Source: Pseudo-nitzschia pungens (lineage: Eukaryota > Bacillariophyta > Bacillariophyceae > Bacillariales > Bacillariaceae). Taken from it: a stretch of 64,000 nucleotides of DNA. The notes beneath the pieces are model-generated. The model worked only from the letters and a program-made list of their open reading frames with translations. It did no database searches and was not told the DNA's origin. Each line of letters begins with the position of its first letter. Position 1 is the first letter of the stretch. This document shows, piece by piece, positions 1-11,712 of the stretch. The translations under genes were made by a program, and so were the position numbers. The stretch lies in contig CM074758.1 in assembly GCA_037355855.1 (NCBI GenBank), positions 2,143,001-2,207,000 of the forward strand. The letters run 5' to 3'.

Positions 1-2
1 GG

Positions 3-368
3 TTTCGGTACTTCCGTATAGCCCAAGGAGGGAACAGCGAAGAAGACATTTTATATCAGGATAACGAGGCAGCAATATTGCTCGAGAAGAATGGCAGGAT
101 GTCATGTGGTAAAGGATCCAAACATATTAACATCCGATATTTCTTTATCACTGACAAAATCAACCGGAAAGAGATCAAGGTACAATATTGCCCCACCAAG
201 GAGATGATCGCAGATTACTTCACCAAGCCTCTACAGGGAGGGTTGTTCCGGAAGTTCCGGAACCTCATTCTGGGTGTAAGGGATGAAGATATCAAGCAAT
301 ACAAACAAGAATATCAACAGGCAATCGATAAGTTTGGATTAAACGTAAGAACTGACGATCAGAGTTAA
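3..368 (+). CDS. Ty1/copia retrotransposon, C-terminal RNase H end (partial at left edge)
   Basis: The frame is open from the window edge to a stop at 366-368, so only the last 121 or so residues of a pol polyprotein are present. Visible copia RNase H signatures are LYQDNEAAILLEKNG (about 51-95), HINIRYFFITDKI, and the very typical tail KVQYCPTKEMIADYFTKPLQ followed by GGLFRKFRNLILG. In an intact element this domain removes RNA from the RNA:DNA hybrid during reverse transcription. The upstream gag, protease, integrase and reverse transcriptase would lie left of the window. No stop or frameshift is seen in this piece, so the element may be recent, but intactness cannot be judged. Confidence 0.9.
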   Translation, partial: FRYFRIAQGGNSEEDILYQDNEAAILLEKNGRMSCGKGSKHINIRYFFITDKINRKEIKVQYCPTKEMIADYFTKPLQGGLFRKFRNLILGVRDEDIKQYKQEYQQAIDKFGLNVRTDDQS

Positions 369-1465
369 ATCCACAGGAGTGTGTTGGAAAAATATTAAGG
401 ATAAGGTGAAAATGAACGTTGAGAAATCAGAACAACAAGAAATGACGTTTATGAAGAAGCATCACAATCGAGGAAATTTATGGACAATTATGATCAAAAT
501 GGCATGTGAGCCATTCATTCACTTTTTATTTTAATACAATTAGTACATTGAGTTTTATGTTACACCGATTGTAGGCTTGTTTACGTGAAATTTACAAGAG
601 GACGAGCGAAGGTATCAGCACAAAAATAATAGTATGACGTGCAAGTAACCTTAGTAATCGTACCGTGCGTGTGCTCGTAGTTACGGATTCATTCAGAATG
701 CTTTGAGATAACTTACGAGAAAGACTTCGTACCGTTTTCGAGTGCTGTATTTCGTATTCGATCTTTCTACTGAATGGCGTACGAGTACGGTATTCAGTAT
801 GGTCCAAGGAGTACCGGTATGCCCATGCCATAACCTAACAACAATCTTCGAATCTGGGAAGGCAGCACAGCACAAAATTGTTGGACGAACTACGAGAGAG
901 CTACTATTCTTACAGTAGGCAAAGATTGTTGTACTACTACTAGTAGGATTCATAACTAGAATATCATCTGGTTTTGCAGAACCCCCAAACAAGCAGAGCA
1001 AGTCTCAAGTCTGTGGATAGTTTCTTTCCAACCAAGGGTGGCTTTCAATCCATATCACCATCTCTGATGGCATCTCTGATGGCATCTCTAACTGGTATTT
1101 GGTATTACTACTACTAGTACTACTACTAGGTTTCAATTTCATTGAGATTATTGTCTCGGGAGTATGAACAACCCTTCACGCCGGTTGCTCAAAAGTGCAG
1201 AGGATATTACAAAATAATGCATCTACGATCCCGGACGTTTCGCAATAAAAAATAATCAGAAGATCATATTATACGGTTATGACTAATAACTAATAAATAG
1301 TGTTTCCTTACGGCGGTACTATGACATCGCGGTATCACGTTCCGGTAAAGTGGTATTGGCTTTCCAATTTACTACAGCAGTGAACACAGCTTGTGCAGAG
1401 TACCATTGTGGCACTGTACGAATCCGATGGGATCTGGAGGGCACGATTCTTTCACCGGTATGCTT
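369..1465. other. Region downstream of the copia end, probably including its 3' LTR; no gene
   Basis: After the RNase H stop there is a purine-rich CCACAGGAGTG followed at 382 by TGTTGGAAA, which resembles the polypurine tract and TG start of many copia LTRs. I could not identify the CA end because the matching 5' LTR is outside the window. The rest (about 600-1465) has no convincing ORF. It contains a direct duplication of GATGGCATCTCT (about 1065-1090) and palindromic runs of ACTACTACTAGTACTACTACTAG type (about 1106-1130). The last bases are the 3' flank of the minus-strand ATPase gene. Confidence 0.45.
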
Positions 1466-4154
1466 TTACTCTTCTTTCACGAGCGCGTCTCCAAGAACCT
1501 TCAAACCGAAGACACCGCGGGGTTCCGTATCGAGGTACTGGACCTTGGTGATCTGGGGAGGATGGGGCATTTCCTGCATGCTCTGTTCGAGGTTCGCGAT
1601 CGATCCGGCCTGCGTCGCACCCACGTGCGATAGGAAGGTGGCAATGTCGCTTCCGTCGTCCTTCAGCACCTGGTTGGCAACAATGTTCCGGACCTTGATG
1701 GGCATGTCGGGATCCTCAAAGGTCAGATCGTTCAAGAGACGGACGCTCTCTCGGACGGCGAGTTCCGTCGGCACCGTCACGATCAAGAATTCGGTTTGGT
1801 CGGGATTTGCAAACAGATCTTCCAGATCGTACATCTGGAGCTGGAAGCCAATCAATTGGGATTTCGCGGTGGTGGCGGCCGATTCGAGCTGCTCCGCGGT
1901 CGCCCCCTGTCCGCTGGCGGCGCTCGTGATCATCATCTTGACGGCGGCGTTCGAGTTGATCTTTTGGGAAATGTCCAGTATGCGATCGATCAGTTCCGCC
2001 AGGAAACCCGGTGTTCCGAGCATGCGAAGGGTGTGGCCGGTGGGAGCCGTGTCCAGGACGATGCGATCAAAGTCTCCCTTTTTGACGAGGTTGATGACCT
2101 TGGCCAGCGCGACGACCTCGTCGGTTCCAGCCGGAAGCGTATCGAAGATGCTCTCGAGATCCTTGAGGGTGGAACCGATATCGGTGCCTCCCCCGGCCCC
2201 GGCGGTGTTCGCGTTGGTGCCAATGAGCTTGTCGACAATGCCCTTGAATTGGCTCAGGGCGGAAGAGGGGTCGATTTCCATCACGGAGAGCGATCCCTCC
2301 CCGGTCGCACCCGGGACCCCAATCAACGGGACGCCGATCAGGTCGCCTCCGCTGACGTCCGTGTCGATGGCATCGCCCAGGCTGTGCGCGGGATCCGTGC
2401 TGATGAGTGCCACCCTGTGACCCTGGGCCGCCATGCTCACGGCAAGCGAGGAACTAGTGGTCGTCTTGCCGACACCTCCCTTTCCTCCGCAAATGACAAC
2501 CTTTGGTTCGCCGCCGGGTCCGTTCTCGTCATTCATCAGGTGCTGGAAGTTTGGATTGCCCGCAATGTGCTGCGATCCAATGTAACCCAGGGCCGGAACC
2601 CCTACCAGTTCGACGTCGAAAAAGGGAAACTCCGTGACGGTGATGGGAGACGGCGAGCCGTTGGATTGGTATTCTTCCGAGGCGCTGACTTCCCTTGCCG
2701 CGCTCCGGAGTTTGTGGACCCATTGGCTCTGACCCTCTCGCCGCCGCTGGTAGTAGTTCGAGAGACCGTCGCTCGGGGTGTTCTCGGCAACGGCTCCCAC
2801 GCACTGATTCATCACGATATCGCTGACGGCGATCCCCTGGGAGGTGAGATCGGACACCAATCGTTTCGACTCGGCCACGGCCAGCTTGGTCGGTATCGTC
2901 ACCACCATGAACCTGGTGCGGTCCCGATCGCGCAGGGCGACCTCCATGTTTTTGATTTTGATTCGGAATTGGTCCAACCGATCCAGGGCATTGTCGATGG
3001 TTTGAGCCCGCTGCTGGGCACCGGAATCCCCGAAAAAGGCCTGGAGCGTGCTGGTGACCCCTGATAGTTTCATTCGCAGCTTGATGAGTTTTCCCAGCAA
3101 TCCGTCCAGGAACTGGGGAAGGGCCAGGAGTCTCAGCGTGTGACCGGTGGGGGCCGTATCGACAATCACCACGTCGTACTCGTCGGCTTTGTTCTCGTCC
3201 ATGACGTTTCCCAGTGCTACCAATTCGTCGAGTCCGGGCGGAGGATTGTTCAACAGCCCGCTGAATTCTCGCAGTCCCAATCCTTCCAGCAATTCCATCG
3301 GCACGCCCATGCTCTGGGCCAGCCGATCGACGTCGAAGCTGGCGAGGCTGTCGCGAAAATCGTTCAGGGCTTCCTCGGCATCGACCTCGCCGGCGTGCAG
3401 GTTCCCACGCGTCAGGGGATCGTCCATGACGATGGGTCTTCCCCGCCCCCGTCGCAGATCGGCATCCAAGGCATCGCCCAGGGAATGCGCGGGGTCGGTG
3501 GAAACCACCAAGACCTTCAGATCGTGCTTGGACGCTAGTTCCACCGCCAGAGAGGAGCTCACGGTCGTCTTTCCGACGCTACAGCGAGAGAGAGAGAGAG
3601 AGGAATGCAAACGAACAAGTGGATCGAACGAACAAATACCAAATTCGGTCAGAATAGAAAAAATCGAACGAGGTCCTCTTGATTCTCGTGGAAAGCGGAA
3701 ATACGGCCAAACCGTCTTGAATTGTTGTTGCGATTCCAATTCCAAAAGCGTTCACATGTATTATTGTTTCGAAACCGACGCTCTCCAAACCAACAAACAC
3801 GCACCCTCCCTTTCCGCCGACAAAAATTGTTTTCCTGCTCGATGACTGCTGTGTGATTTCCTCAATCAGATTGTTCAACGAAAACAGTCGTGACGAAGAA
3901 CGACGACGACAATGTTGGTGATCATGGTTTGCACATGATGACACCGGGAACAGCACCGACGATGGTTCCGATTTCCATTTCGAGTTCCATGACGTTTGTG
4001 ATGCCAACGACGGCGAGTGCACGGTCCCGCACCGGCTCGGAGGGGGCGGTCGGCGGTATATGGAAAAGGCCGAAGCATCCCTCGCTAAAAAGGAACACAG
4101 GGCAATGGCGAGAGCCCAGAAAATTGAGCGGAACATGGTCCTTCCGGTCTCCAT
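1466..4154 (-). CDS. Plastid-targeted tandem ArsA/GET3-type ATPase
   Basis: Two exons: 4154-3805 and 3578-1466, with intron 3579-3804 (GTGCGTG...CTGTAG, with a CT-rich tract before the acceptor). The splice joins ...GGKGG to VGKTT, rebuilding a perfect Walker A motif, and gives 820 residues. The N-terminus is a signal peptide ending DASA|F (residue 29/30), the diatom plastid-import signature. The protein is two ArsA/GET3 ATPase domains in tandem. P-loops GGKGGVGKTT lie near residues 113 and 481, STDPAHSLGDA follows each, and switch II DTAPTGHTLR lies near 257 and 626. Family members drive arsenite export or guide tail-anchored proteins; the plastid location favours tail-anchored protein targeting or a related chaperone role, but the substrate is inferred. 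A CxxC zinc site typical of cytosolic GET3 is not seen. A second ATG (MFRSIF, residue 7) is an alternative start. Confidence 0.9.
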
Positions 4155-4790
4155 TGCCAGCCAACGTCGTGTTAGAATTAGGGAAGGTTTCTGTTTCGGT
4201 AGGATGTTGGATTGATTTGGTGCTGGGTGTTGTTGCTGTTGTTGTTGTTATCGGAGTTTTTTTGTTTGATCTCGAAAAACGACGCCAAAGTGAGAATCAA
4301 TCATTGCCTTATTGACTGAATGAATGAATGAATCATCATCATAATCATAATAATCATCAGTCAGTCAGTCACGAGAGCTTTTTGTCACGTGGATCCTTGC
4401 CAGGAACATGGTTGATTTTTTTTTTTTTTACGAAGTACAGTAAACAAATTTGGTTCATTTGGATCATACGTTGATATATATGTAGGGTAAGTATGGTAAG
4501 TTCATGTATTATAATTTTTTGAAAAACTTGACGTATTGCGAAGTAAGATTAACTACTAGGCTCGTGGGAGCAAGACATTTTGGATTCACCCATTCATCCA
4601 TTCATTCATTCCTTTTTGAGAGAATGTTCGCCAGCACCTCCTCGGCGTACTCGGACACGAATGGTGGCTTCGACTTGATCAGGGCACGGCGTTTCTGATG
4701 AGCTGCCAGGATCTAGTCGGCGCGCCAAATCTTAGAGTATACGGTAAACTCGAATTCCCAATCCCAGTGATTCAATGTGTTTTCCACATC
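4155..4790. other. Intergenic spacer between two minus-strand genes
   Basis: This 636-base stretch holds the upstream region of the ATPase gene and the 3' flank of the glycosyltransferase gene. It contains a short GAAT repeat near 4317-4333, a T run near 4420-4430, and an ATT/CATTC-rich patch near 4588-4610. I see no coding signal. Confidence 0.6.
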
Positions 4791-5992
4791 CTAGTCTTGG
4801 CATGCCTTGAGTGTTTTTGGATTTTTCAGTGAGTAACAATAACCGTCCCAAAGTATCGCATGAACGCCGTGGACGTTGGGGTTTTCCTTCTCAAATGTTT
4901 TGACCCGTTCCACGTTTGCTTCGGCCAAATAGTTAAAGTGTTGCGCCACCCGGGGATAGGGGGTGAGATGTGTATCGGGCACCAAGGCCGTGGCCGGATT
5001 GTAGGCACGGTATTCGCCCGGAGACAGGTGGAAAGCGTAGTTGTTGGGTCGTTCCCGATACAGAATGTTCATCATCAAGCTAAACTGTGAATACAAGTAA
5101 AATTCATTATTCCTGTTTTTCGCAAGGGTCAGCATTTTGGGAAAGGCCTCGTCAAAGGTCCGACAATTGAGCGATTTCATCAGGATCTCGCGAATGACTT
5201 TCAAATCGGATCTCTTGATGACTACCGGAAAATAGGACATGGCCTGCATGACGTCATGCTGTCCCGTCATTTGTTTGTGATTGTAGTCAGCACCTCTCCA
5301 AATACCGAGTCCGTCTACCATAGGGGCCAGGACGCGTGGTCTGTCTCCGTCAAAGAGGTCTTCGGGAAGGACCCGCGTACTAAGCGTGGCGTCTGTGTCC
5401 AAAAAGCCGATGTATTCGGCTTCGGTGTAATTGTCTGCCCAGAACATGTAGTACTGCTGACGATTCCAGCCAGCCTTGCTGCCCGCGAATTCGAACGGCG
5501 GCGTGTTGGAGTCCACGCGGATTTGTGCGGCATTTGGCAGGGAGGCTTTGAGTTTTTCGGAAAACGGTTGAATCACGTCGGGTCCCTTTTCCTTGTCGGT
5601 CAAGAAAAAGATCTTGAGCTCGTCCATGGGCCAGAAAAACTTCAACGACGGCACGACTATGTCGAGGTACTCTTTGTAGGCATCATCGATTGGCGGTATG
5701 GGAATGAACAGTTCCACATCCGACAGCTGCTTTTGTGTTTCTTTCGCTTGTGGACGCTGTTCCAGTGAATTTGGGAACCAATCCTTTGTGAATCGAACGC
5801 GACAGCAACAGTGATAGCGATAGCGACAGTAGCAATGGAGATAGCGACAGCGACGATTCCACAGACAAAAACGATGCAATGGAAGAAGATAGCGAGAGCG
5901 ACAACGACAGCAACGACGAAGATGACTGTTGACGTCGTTTCGTGTGCTGAGGACGTTCGTGGGTTCACGGAAAAAAAGTCGTGGGTTATCAT
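4791..5992 (-). CDS. Putative type II membrane glycosyltransferase (5' end uncertain)
   Basis: The well-supported part runs from about 5800 to the stop at 4791. It resembles GT-A-fold glycosyltransferases or uncharacterised sugar-transferase-like proteins: KIFFLTDKEKG, then YIGFLDTDATL with a DxD-type metal/nucleotide-sugar motif, and a long C-terminal catalytic half rich in aromatic residues. The in-frame ORF begins at 5879 but its first 30 residues look non-coding. In the neighbouring frame, 5992-5800 encodes a short polar N-terminus and a long Val/Ala/Ile membrane segment (TVIFVVAVVVALAIFF onward), as expected for a Golgi type II anchor. The two frames would join with one added base near 5800, inside a GAC/GAT-like repeat. 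If so, the protein is about 400 residues. Donor and acceptor sugars are unknown. The 5' end overlaps the left arm of an inverted-repeat element. Confidence 0.65.
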
Positions 5993-6894
5993 GGGTTATT
6001 TCGTGGGTTTTTGTGGGTTTTCATGGGTTATTTTTGTGGGTTAACGTGGTTAACGTGGGTGGGTGCAGGGGTCATAATATAAGAAGGGGTACGCCACGAT
6101 CACTAAAAATCGGCAATTCATATTCCATGTGTGGTCCAAAATAGAAAAATTTCCCTCAGTCAATTTTTTTTTTCTCATAATTTACTGCATATCACTAGTA
6201 AAAGTGTACCTGATAAAGCAACTTACCAAGTACACTTCCAATCACTCTCCAACTTTTAAATTTGATATGCAGTTCACGTATATAGTTGAGAGTCAAGTAG
6301 TAAGTACCTTTTTCAGTTTACATCCATCTGCTGTCTGATATTGCTGATTCAAACTACCAGTGATCTGTGCCTTCCACCTGGAATATAAAGTACAAAATCG
6401 TATCGTCCGTCCGTCATCCGTTTTATTTTTATTCAATTAAAAGCTTCCACTTGGAACCAAAATTTGGACCATCCATCCAAATAAATTACTTTATCTTCCA
6501 TCCATCTAGAGTGAAAAGCAGTTACATATTCATGATCCTTGTAAAAAATTGGGCTAGATACAATATTCAAATATTGTTTTGTTACAATTTTTGATGGAGT
6601 TGTTATAGATTGAAGTGTAATAGTTTTTGTTAGTATTATGCAGTGAAAGTGGGAAAAAAAAATTGAGGTTGAGGGAAATTTTTCTAAATTGGACCACACA
6701 TGGAATATGGAGTGCCATTTTTTTTTTACTAGTATTTGGACGTCGAACACGGACGACGAACAGACGTCGTGGCACACCCCTTCTTATTATGACCCCTGGG
6801 TGGGTGAACGTGGTTTCATTCGTGGGTTCTTTTTCACCGTGAATAACCCACGAATGCAACGTGGGTTTTTTTTCACCGTGAAAAACCCACGTAT
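5957..6894. mobile_element. Long-inverted-repeat element (MITE-like), about 0.94 kb
   Basis: The left arm (about 5957-6195) and right arm (about 6625-6894) are imperfect reverse complements. Matching blocks, outside to inside, are: CGTGGGTT(..)CACGG ends with several GTGGGTT units; GGGGTCATAATAAGAAGGGG (left copy with an extra AT) at about 6068-6090 opposite 6779-6797; GCCACGA; ATTCCATGTGTGGTCCA at 6122-6138 opposite 6690-6706; AGAAAAATTTCCCTCA; and a T/A run. The right arm carries about 50 extra bases. The interior (about 6200-6620) is AT-rich with no transposase ORF. This is the structure of a non-autonomous DNA transposon or foldback element. A target-site duplication could not be assigned. 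Confidence 0.7.
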
Positions 6895-6896
6895 TT

Positions 6897-7784
6897 TAGG
6901 GGGAGGAAAAAATAAAGGAGAGAATGAATGTAAGTTCACGCAAAACAAATCAGTCCCGAGTTGACACAAAATTGCATGCGCGCGCAAATTATTTAGTTCC
7001 GGAGGGCCCTGTAAGCCTTAGATAAGTTCCTGTGAGTAAGATAAACCTTGGGAGGAACATGATTCATTCATTTATTCATTCATTCGATTTCCGTGGAAAA
7101 ACAAAACACGTTGTTTGTTGATGTCTTCCGCGTGGAAGCTGAGTGCTTCCCGTAAGACTGACTCAACATAAAGTAACCTTAATTAAGGCTTACAAGTAAT
7201 TCATTACCTTACCCGCATACGAGCCACACAACAGCGACGGTGGTGCGCGAAAAAAAAATCTTCTACTGCTTACTTTCTACGACGTATGAGTAAGTTAACT
7301 TAAGGTTACAGTAGTAGTAGTAGTAAATTACCCCCGAAGTAGTGCGTAGTTTCGTATTTCTCATCAATACTGCGAAGTAAATTTTAAGTTAACCTTACGT
7401 TGTACCGGTAGTAAAAAGTGATGGCGACTACTAGTAGTAATTCCAAGTAAGACCTTCCTACACGTAGTAGAAGCAATCGTACCCGTACGAGTTTGTACCG
7501 GAACAGTTACACGTATCGCGTGAAATTGCTCGTCAGACCGGAGATCGCCTTCCTACTTCGTAATTACCGGTAAGGTTACTTGTACCGTAATTACGAAAGG
7601 AAACCTCACCTCCCTCCTCTCTCATCAAAACTTCGATTTTCGAAAAATCAACCATCCATCAATCAACCGTCGGGTGTGTCGGCCAGATTCCAGATTACTA
7701 CCGACATCCCCTCGTCGGATCATACCGGTAATTACAACACCATACCACAACACACACTCCTCATCGAAGCTTGCATCTCGAGAT
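6897..7784. other. Intergenic spacer upstream of the plus-strand gene at 7785
   Basis: No coding signal. The stretch has many short palindromic words (TTAAGGTTA, ACTAGTAGT, TACCGGTA-like) and a GTA triplet run near 7311-7325. The last 200 bases are presumably promoter and 5' leader of the next gene. Confidence 0.55.
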
Positions 7785-10278
7785 ATGACCACCAAATCGC
7801 TGGAGAGAATACTGCTGGGGCTGCTACGGGTCTTTCTCGGAGTTGCGTTCGTGGAGTCGCTTTCCAATCACCGGAACGGATGCCGAACGCACCCTCCGCG
7901 TGCTTCCACCGATTTTCGACGGGCTCCAGCGGTCGGGTTTCACCCGGCAACCGTTGCGCGAATCACGAATCGATGCCATCGGCAACCGCAATCCCAATCG
8001 CGACGGCAATCCAGTCTTCATTCCTCCCCGAGATCCAACAATTACGGGAAAGGCAACGACGACGAATACGAATACGAATACGAATACGAATACGAGGATG
8101 ATTTTCCAAATACCAAGTTCCGGGAAGTGAGCCGGGAAGAACTGGATTTGCGAAAGATGGTCGAGAAGAGCAGCAGCCGAAGGAGGAATGATGTCTCTCG
8201 GAACCCAAACGGCAATCGCATGGAATACGACGACGACGACGACGACGACGACGCGGACTATTATTTTTACGACAACGAGGATGAGGAAGAGGACCGTCGT
8301 CGCCCCCGTCGCCGTCCTTCCGATCGCTTTCGAAGAGAGGATCTCGATCGCGGCAGCCAGCGAGGCGGACGACTCTCCCGATACGACGAAGATGTCTACA
8401 AAGACGACTCTTACGACGACGACGAGGAGGAGGAGGAGGATGCCGAAGAGTCCGGAGCGGTGGGAGGAAACTTTTGGTCGAATCCGAGCCGACGCACGGA
8501 TCGTCCCCCGGCCGAACTATCACGCGGGGGGCGCCGGGACCAACCCCAAAGAAGTTATGACGATTACGACGACGACGACGATCGCCGAACGCGGCGTCCG
8601 CGGCGGCAGCGAGACCGGGGGGCCCAACGGAGGAACCGCCGGCAGCAGCGACGGGCACCGGCGTCGTCTTCGGGGCTGGGACAACCGCCCAAGGTGCTGA
8701 AGGATTTGTACGACCAACTCTTCTGGTACGGATTCGACGTCGACGAGAGCGCCGACGTCGGCGACAAGACCGCGTTCGGAGGCACTAAGGGCAAGTTCAA
8801 CGGGTTCAACTACCTGCTGCCGGAACAGAGCGGCGGCGGCAGCGGTCGCGTGGATTCGGCGAGACGCCTGCCACCGTCCGATCGGGGAGCGATGACGAGA
8901 GACTACGAGGAGAGGCGTCGGCGAGACGACGATTACTACGACTACGAAGACGACTATTATGAAAAGGCCAATTACAACGGCGATGATGAGGTCGTCGCGG
9001 ATGACTCCAACAGAAAACGCAGGTCTCTGCCGTCATCGTTGTACAAACCTCCTACCGACGAGACATCGGTTCGAAGGAATCGAATGGAAGACAACTACTA
9101 TGACGAGAATGACTACGACGACAACTACCGAAAACCGAGGCGAGCGAGTCGCGGGGGATCATCCCGATACAACGGTGCTGCTGACTACGACGACGATTAC
9201 GATTACGACGACGACGACGACGATTACGATTCCATGGATCGTCGTTCCGGTGGCCGTCGTCGCCGAAGGCAACAAAGCAATTCGGAATGGTCGCCCCTCA
9301 ACATGATCGAGTCCTTTCTCGGAATCGACCGGGACGAAATGAACTACAAGGCCGAACTGTACGACGCGAAGATGGGGCTCGGGAAACGCCGGCGGCAATC
9401 CGATCGGAGACGGCCCCTTCCCCAACAGCAACAACAACAACGACGACGACGCTACCCGAGAGACAATCCGGGAAGGCCGGGCTATGCCTACCGATACGAT
9501 GCGGCCGAAGACGAGGACGAATCGACTCCAATCCTCGATGTGGATCTCGCATACGACGACAACGATGACGGCGAGGATGATGCTTCTTCTTCTTCGGCGA
9601 GGGAGTCCCGGCCGGATCCCGGTCGACGCGAGGCGCGCAGCGACAAGGATCGAGGGAGACGACCCGGGCGCGGGGAGCAGAGCTGGGAAGAACGCCAGGT
9701 CGCCGCGGAACGGGTTCCGCCCGCCAACGTCATCGCCTGGGGACCCACCGGCGAGCTCTCCGTGAGCGCCCGCGAAAAGGCCTTTCTGGACGCCCAGGAG
9801 GACATCGAGACGGCCCGCCGCAAGCTCGGCGCCATGAAAAAGAAGGAATCGGGGGTCGGGGAAGAGATCTCCATCCTCCGGGTCGACGCCGAGCGCCGGC
9901 GCGTCAAGCTGGAAGGACACGCCCCTCGATCGGCGGTCGCGCCGGGACGTCGAGGAGCTCCGGCAGATCGAGCTCGATATCGACGACGCGTCCCGGGAAC
10001 TCCGCCGGTGCCGCGCGAGGGTGGAGCGGGCGCTCGATGTCCTGGAAGAGCTGGAGCAACGCCACTACGCCATCCTGAGCTGCTACAACGTCGGACGGGC
10101 CTCGATGCTGGTGGGGGAGGGCCTCGGCGAACTCTCGACGCCCTTCGAGGGAAGCGGCCCAAAAAGCGCGGCGGCGTCGGCAACCGCGACCGCAACAGCG
10201 ACTACGACTACGACTGCGACTGCGACTGGTGCCGGGGAAGCCGACTCGTCGTCCGCTCCCCAAAATGCCGAAAACTGA
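7785..10278 (+). CDS. Large disordered Asp/Tyr- and Arg-rich protein with N-terminal signal sequence (apparent frameshift)
   Basis: I do not recognise the family. The start ATG at 7785 gives MTTKSLERILLGLLRVFLG, a plausible signal peptide. Most of residues 85-600 alternate acidic-tyrosine tracts (EYEYEYEYEYED, YDDDDDDDD, YDDYDDDDD) with arginine-rich blocks. Two conserved-looking islands stand out: LKDLYDQLFWYGFDVD and FNGFNYLLPE near 303-345, and SPLNMIESFLGIDRDEMNYK near 505. The C-terminal 190 residues are helical or coiled-coil, ending in an Ala/Thr-rich tail. The upstream frame runs into nonsense after ...ERRRVKLE near 9912, while the next frame continues DVEELRQIELDIDDASREL to a stop at 10278. 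Deleting one base near 9912 joins them into about 830 residues. Function unknown; the signal sequence points to secretion or plastid entry, but no clear ASAF motif is seen. Confidence 0.7.
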
Positions 10279-11093
10279 CAAGATTCCTCCGGCGGCTGGA
10301 CAACTCCCGTCGGGTTTGGATGAAGAGGCGAAATATGTTGTTGTGGAACTTTCTTATGCGATGTGTTCGAGCTGCTTCAAGGTGATCCGGGAGGATAGGT
10401 TTAACAATAAACCCTCGTTTCCCAGCCTCCTAGTCCGGACTCCTCTGGCTTGAGAACTGCGTACGGGTGGAACTCCGACAACGCTACGGAATTGTGTATA
10501 TAAAATAAATGTGGATGTGTAAAATAAATACTACTACATAAAAATTACTAATAGCTACGACATTTTATGCATCAACAAGAACGAAAATGGGGCGCTGCAT
10601 TGCATCGCCAAAATAGGGAGAGGAGAGGAAAGAAACTACCTCGAAGTATCATCCGCGACGCAAGCTTCACGATGACGAAAACGAAACGGCAAGTTCAATG
10701 TCTCCCCATGCTCCACGTGCGTGCAGAGTCTTCCGAACGAAAGGATGTAACTCGTTGCGTATCATAACATCTACACGTATAACATAATGCACAAGTATTA
10801 ATATTATAAAATAAATAATAGTACGGTAGTAATCGATAATAATGACAAAAGAGTGGAATGTCTTGGTCTTGCTTCTCATGGGGATAGAGGGCATAAAAAT
10901 TTCTACAGGGATAATACTCCGGTTTCGCATCGGATTTCGTTTTCAACCTCCGATGAAACTTTGCGCAGCGCGGACAGTGAGGGAGGCGAGGGAAGTTCCA
11001 TCCGCATCATTGCTATTGCTCGAGGAGACGGATTGGATGATCCCTCCGATCGTTCGAAACCGACGGACAGATGGATGGATGGATTCCTTCGGC

Positions 11094-11096
<3 letters not shown>

Positions 11097-11124
<28 letters not shown>

Positions 11125-11126
11125 AC
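11097..11126. repeat. (ACGA)n tetranucleotide array
   Basis: About seven tandem copies of ACGA are visible directly. Confidence 0.9.
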
Positions 11127-11175
11127 CAGCGTCGATGATAGAGCGCAAAACTCCCGGGGAACATCTCCCAACGGT

Positions 11176-11217
11176 CCGGATCGGATCGGATCGGATCGGA
11201 TCGGATCGGATCGGATG
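11176..11217. repeat. (CGGAT)n pentanucleotide array
   Basis: About eight perfect tandem copies of CGGAT, ending in GGATGG. Confidence 0.95.
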
Positions 11218-11321
11218 GACCACACGGTGACACGGTCGTACCACGTCGCAGGTTGTAGGTTCAGCGTTCAGTAGAGTACCGCACAGTAGTTTCTGGTTGG
11301 GCACGAGTTGGAGCGAGGCGG

Positions 11322-11362
11322 GTCGAGTGGAGTTGAGTGGAGTGGAGTGGAGTTGAGTTGAG
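11322..11362. repeat. (GAGTG/GAGTT)n pentanucleotide array
   Basis: Tandem GAGTGGAGTT-type units with G/T variation. A related GAGTG array occurs at 17438-17467. Confidence 0.85.
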
Positions 11363-11412
11363 TTTTACGTCGAGTTTTGAGTCGAGTTGATTTGAGTCAG
11401 CATCCGCCTTCC

Positions 11413-11440
11413 ACGCACGCACGCACGCACGCACGCACAC
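11413..11440. repeat. (ACGC)n tetranucleotide array
   Basis: About seven tandem ACGC units ending in ACAC. Confidence 0.9.
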
Positions 11441-11583
11441 ATTTCTTTCATCCATGGGAATACGAGTACCGAGTGTTTGTTTCGGATCCATGGGTCATTC
11501 GGAATAAGAATTGAGTCGAGCTGTCCATCGGTTCGGCGTTGGGTATCTTTGGTACCGTACCGTACCGGCCAAGCGCAGGACAA

Positions 11584-11712
11584 TCCATTCGATTCCATTC
11601 CATTCGATTCCATTCCATTCCATTCGATTTCATTCCATTCCATTCCATTTCATTCCATTCGATTTCGATTCCATTCGATTTCCATTTCCATTCCATTTGG
11701 ATTTCGTTCCAT
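11584..11712. repeat. Degenerate (CATTC)n array next to the SNARE gene stop
   Basis: About 130 bases of CATTC units interspersed with CGATT and CATTT variants. The array begins about 25 bases beyond the stop codon of the minus-strand gene that ends at 11737, so it probably lies in its 3' UTR (read as GAATG in the transcript). Confidence 0.85.

Noticed and set aside
1350..3064. Long plus-strand ORFs (356 and 422 codons) over the ATPase gene
   Set aside because: They are antisense shadows of a GC-rich, well-supported minus-strand gene and show no domain.
5800..5933. Plus-strand reading with a Ser/Asp-rich acidic tail (DSDSDSSNGDSDSDD) ending in a stop
   Set aside because: It has no start codon and a stop just upstream. 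The opposite strand encodes the membrane anchor expected for the glycosyltransferase gene, so this is the mirror image of its repeat.
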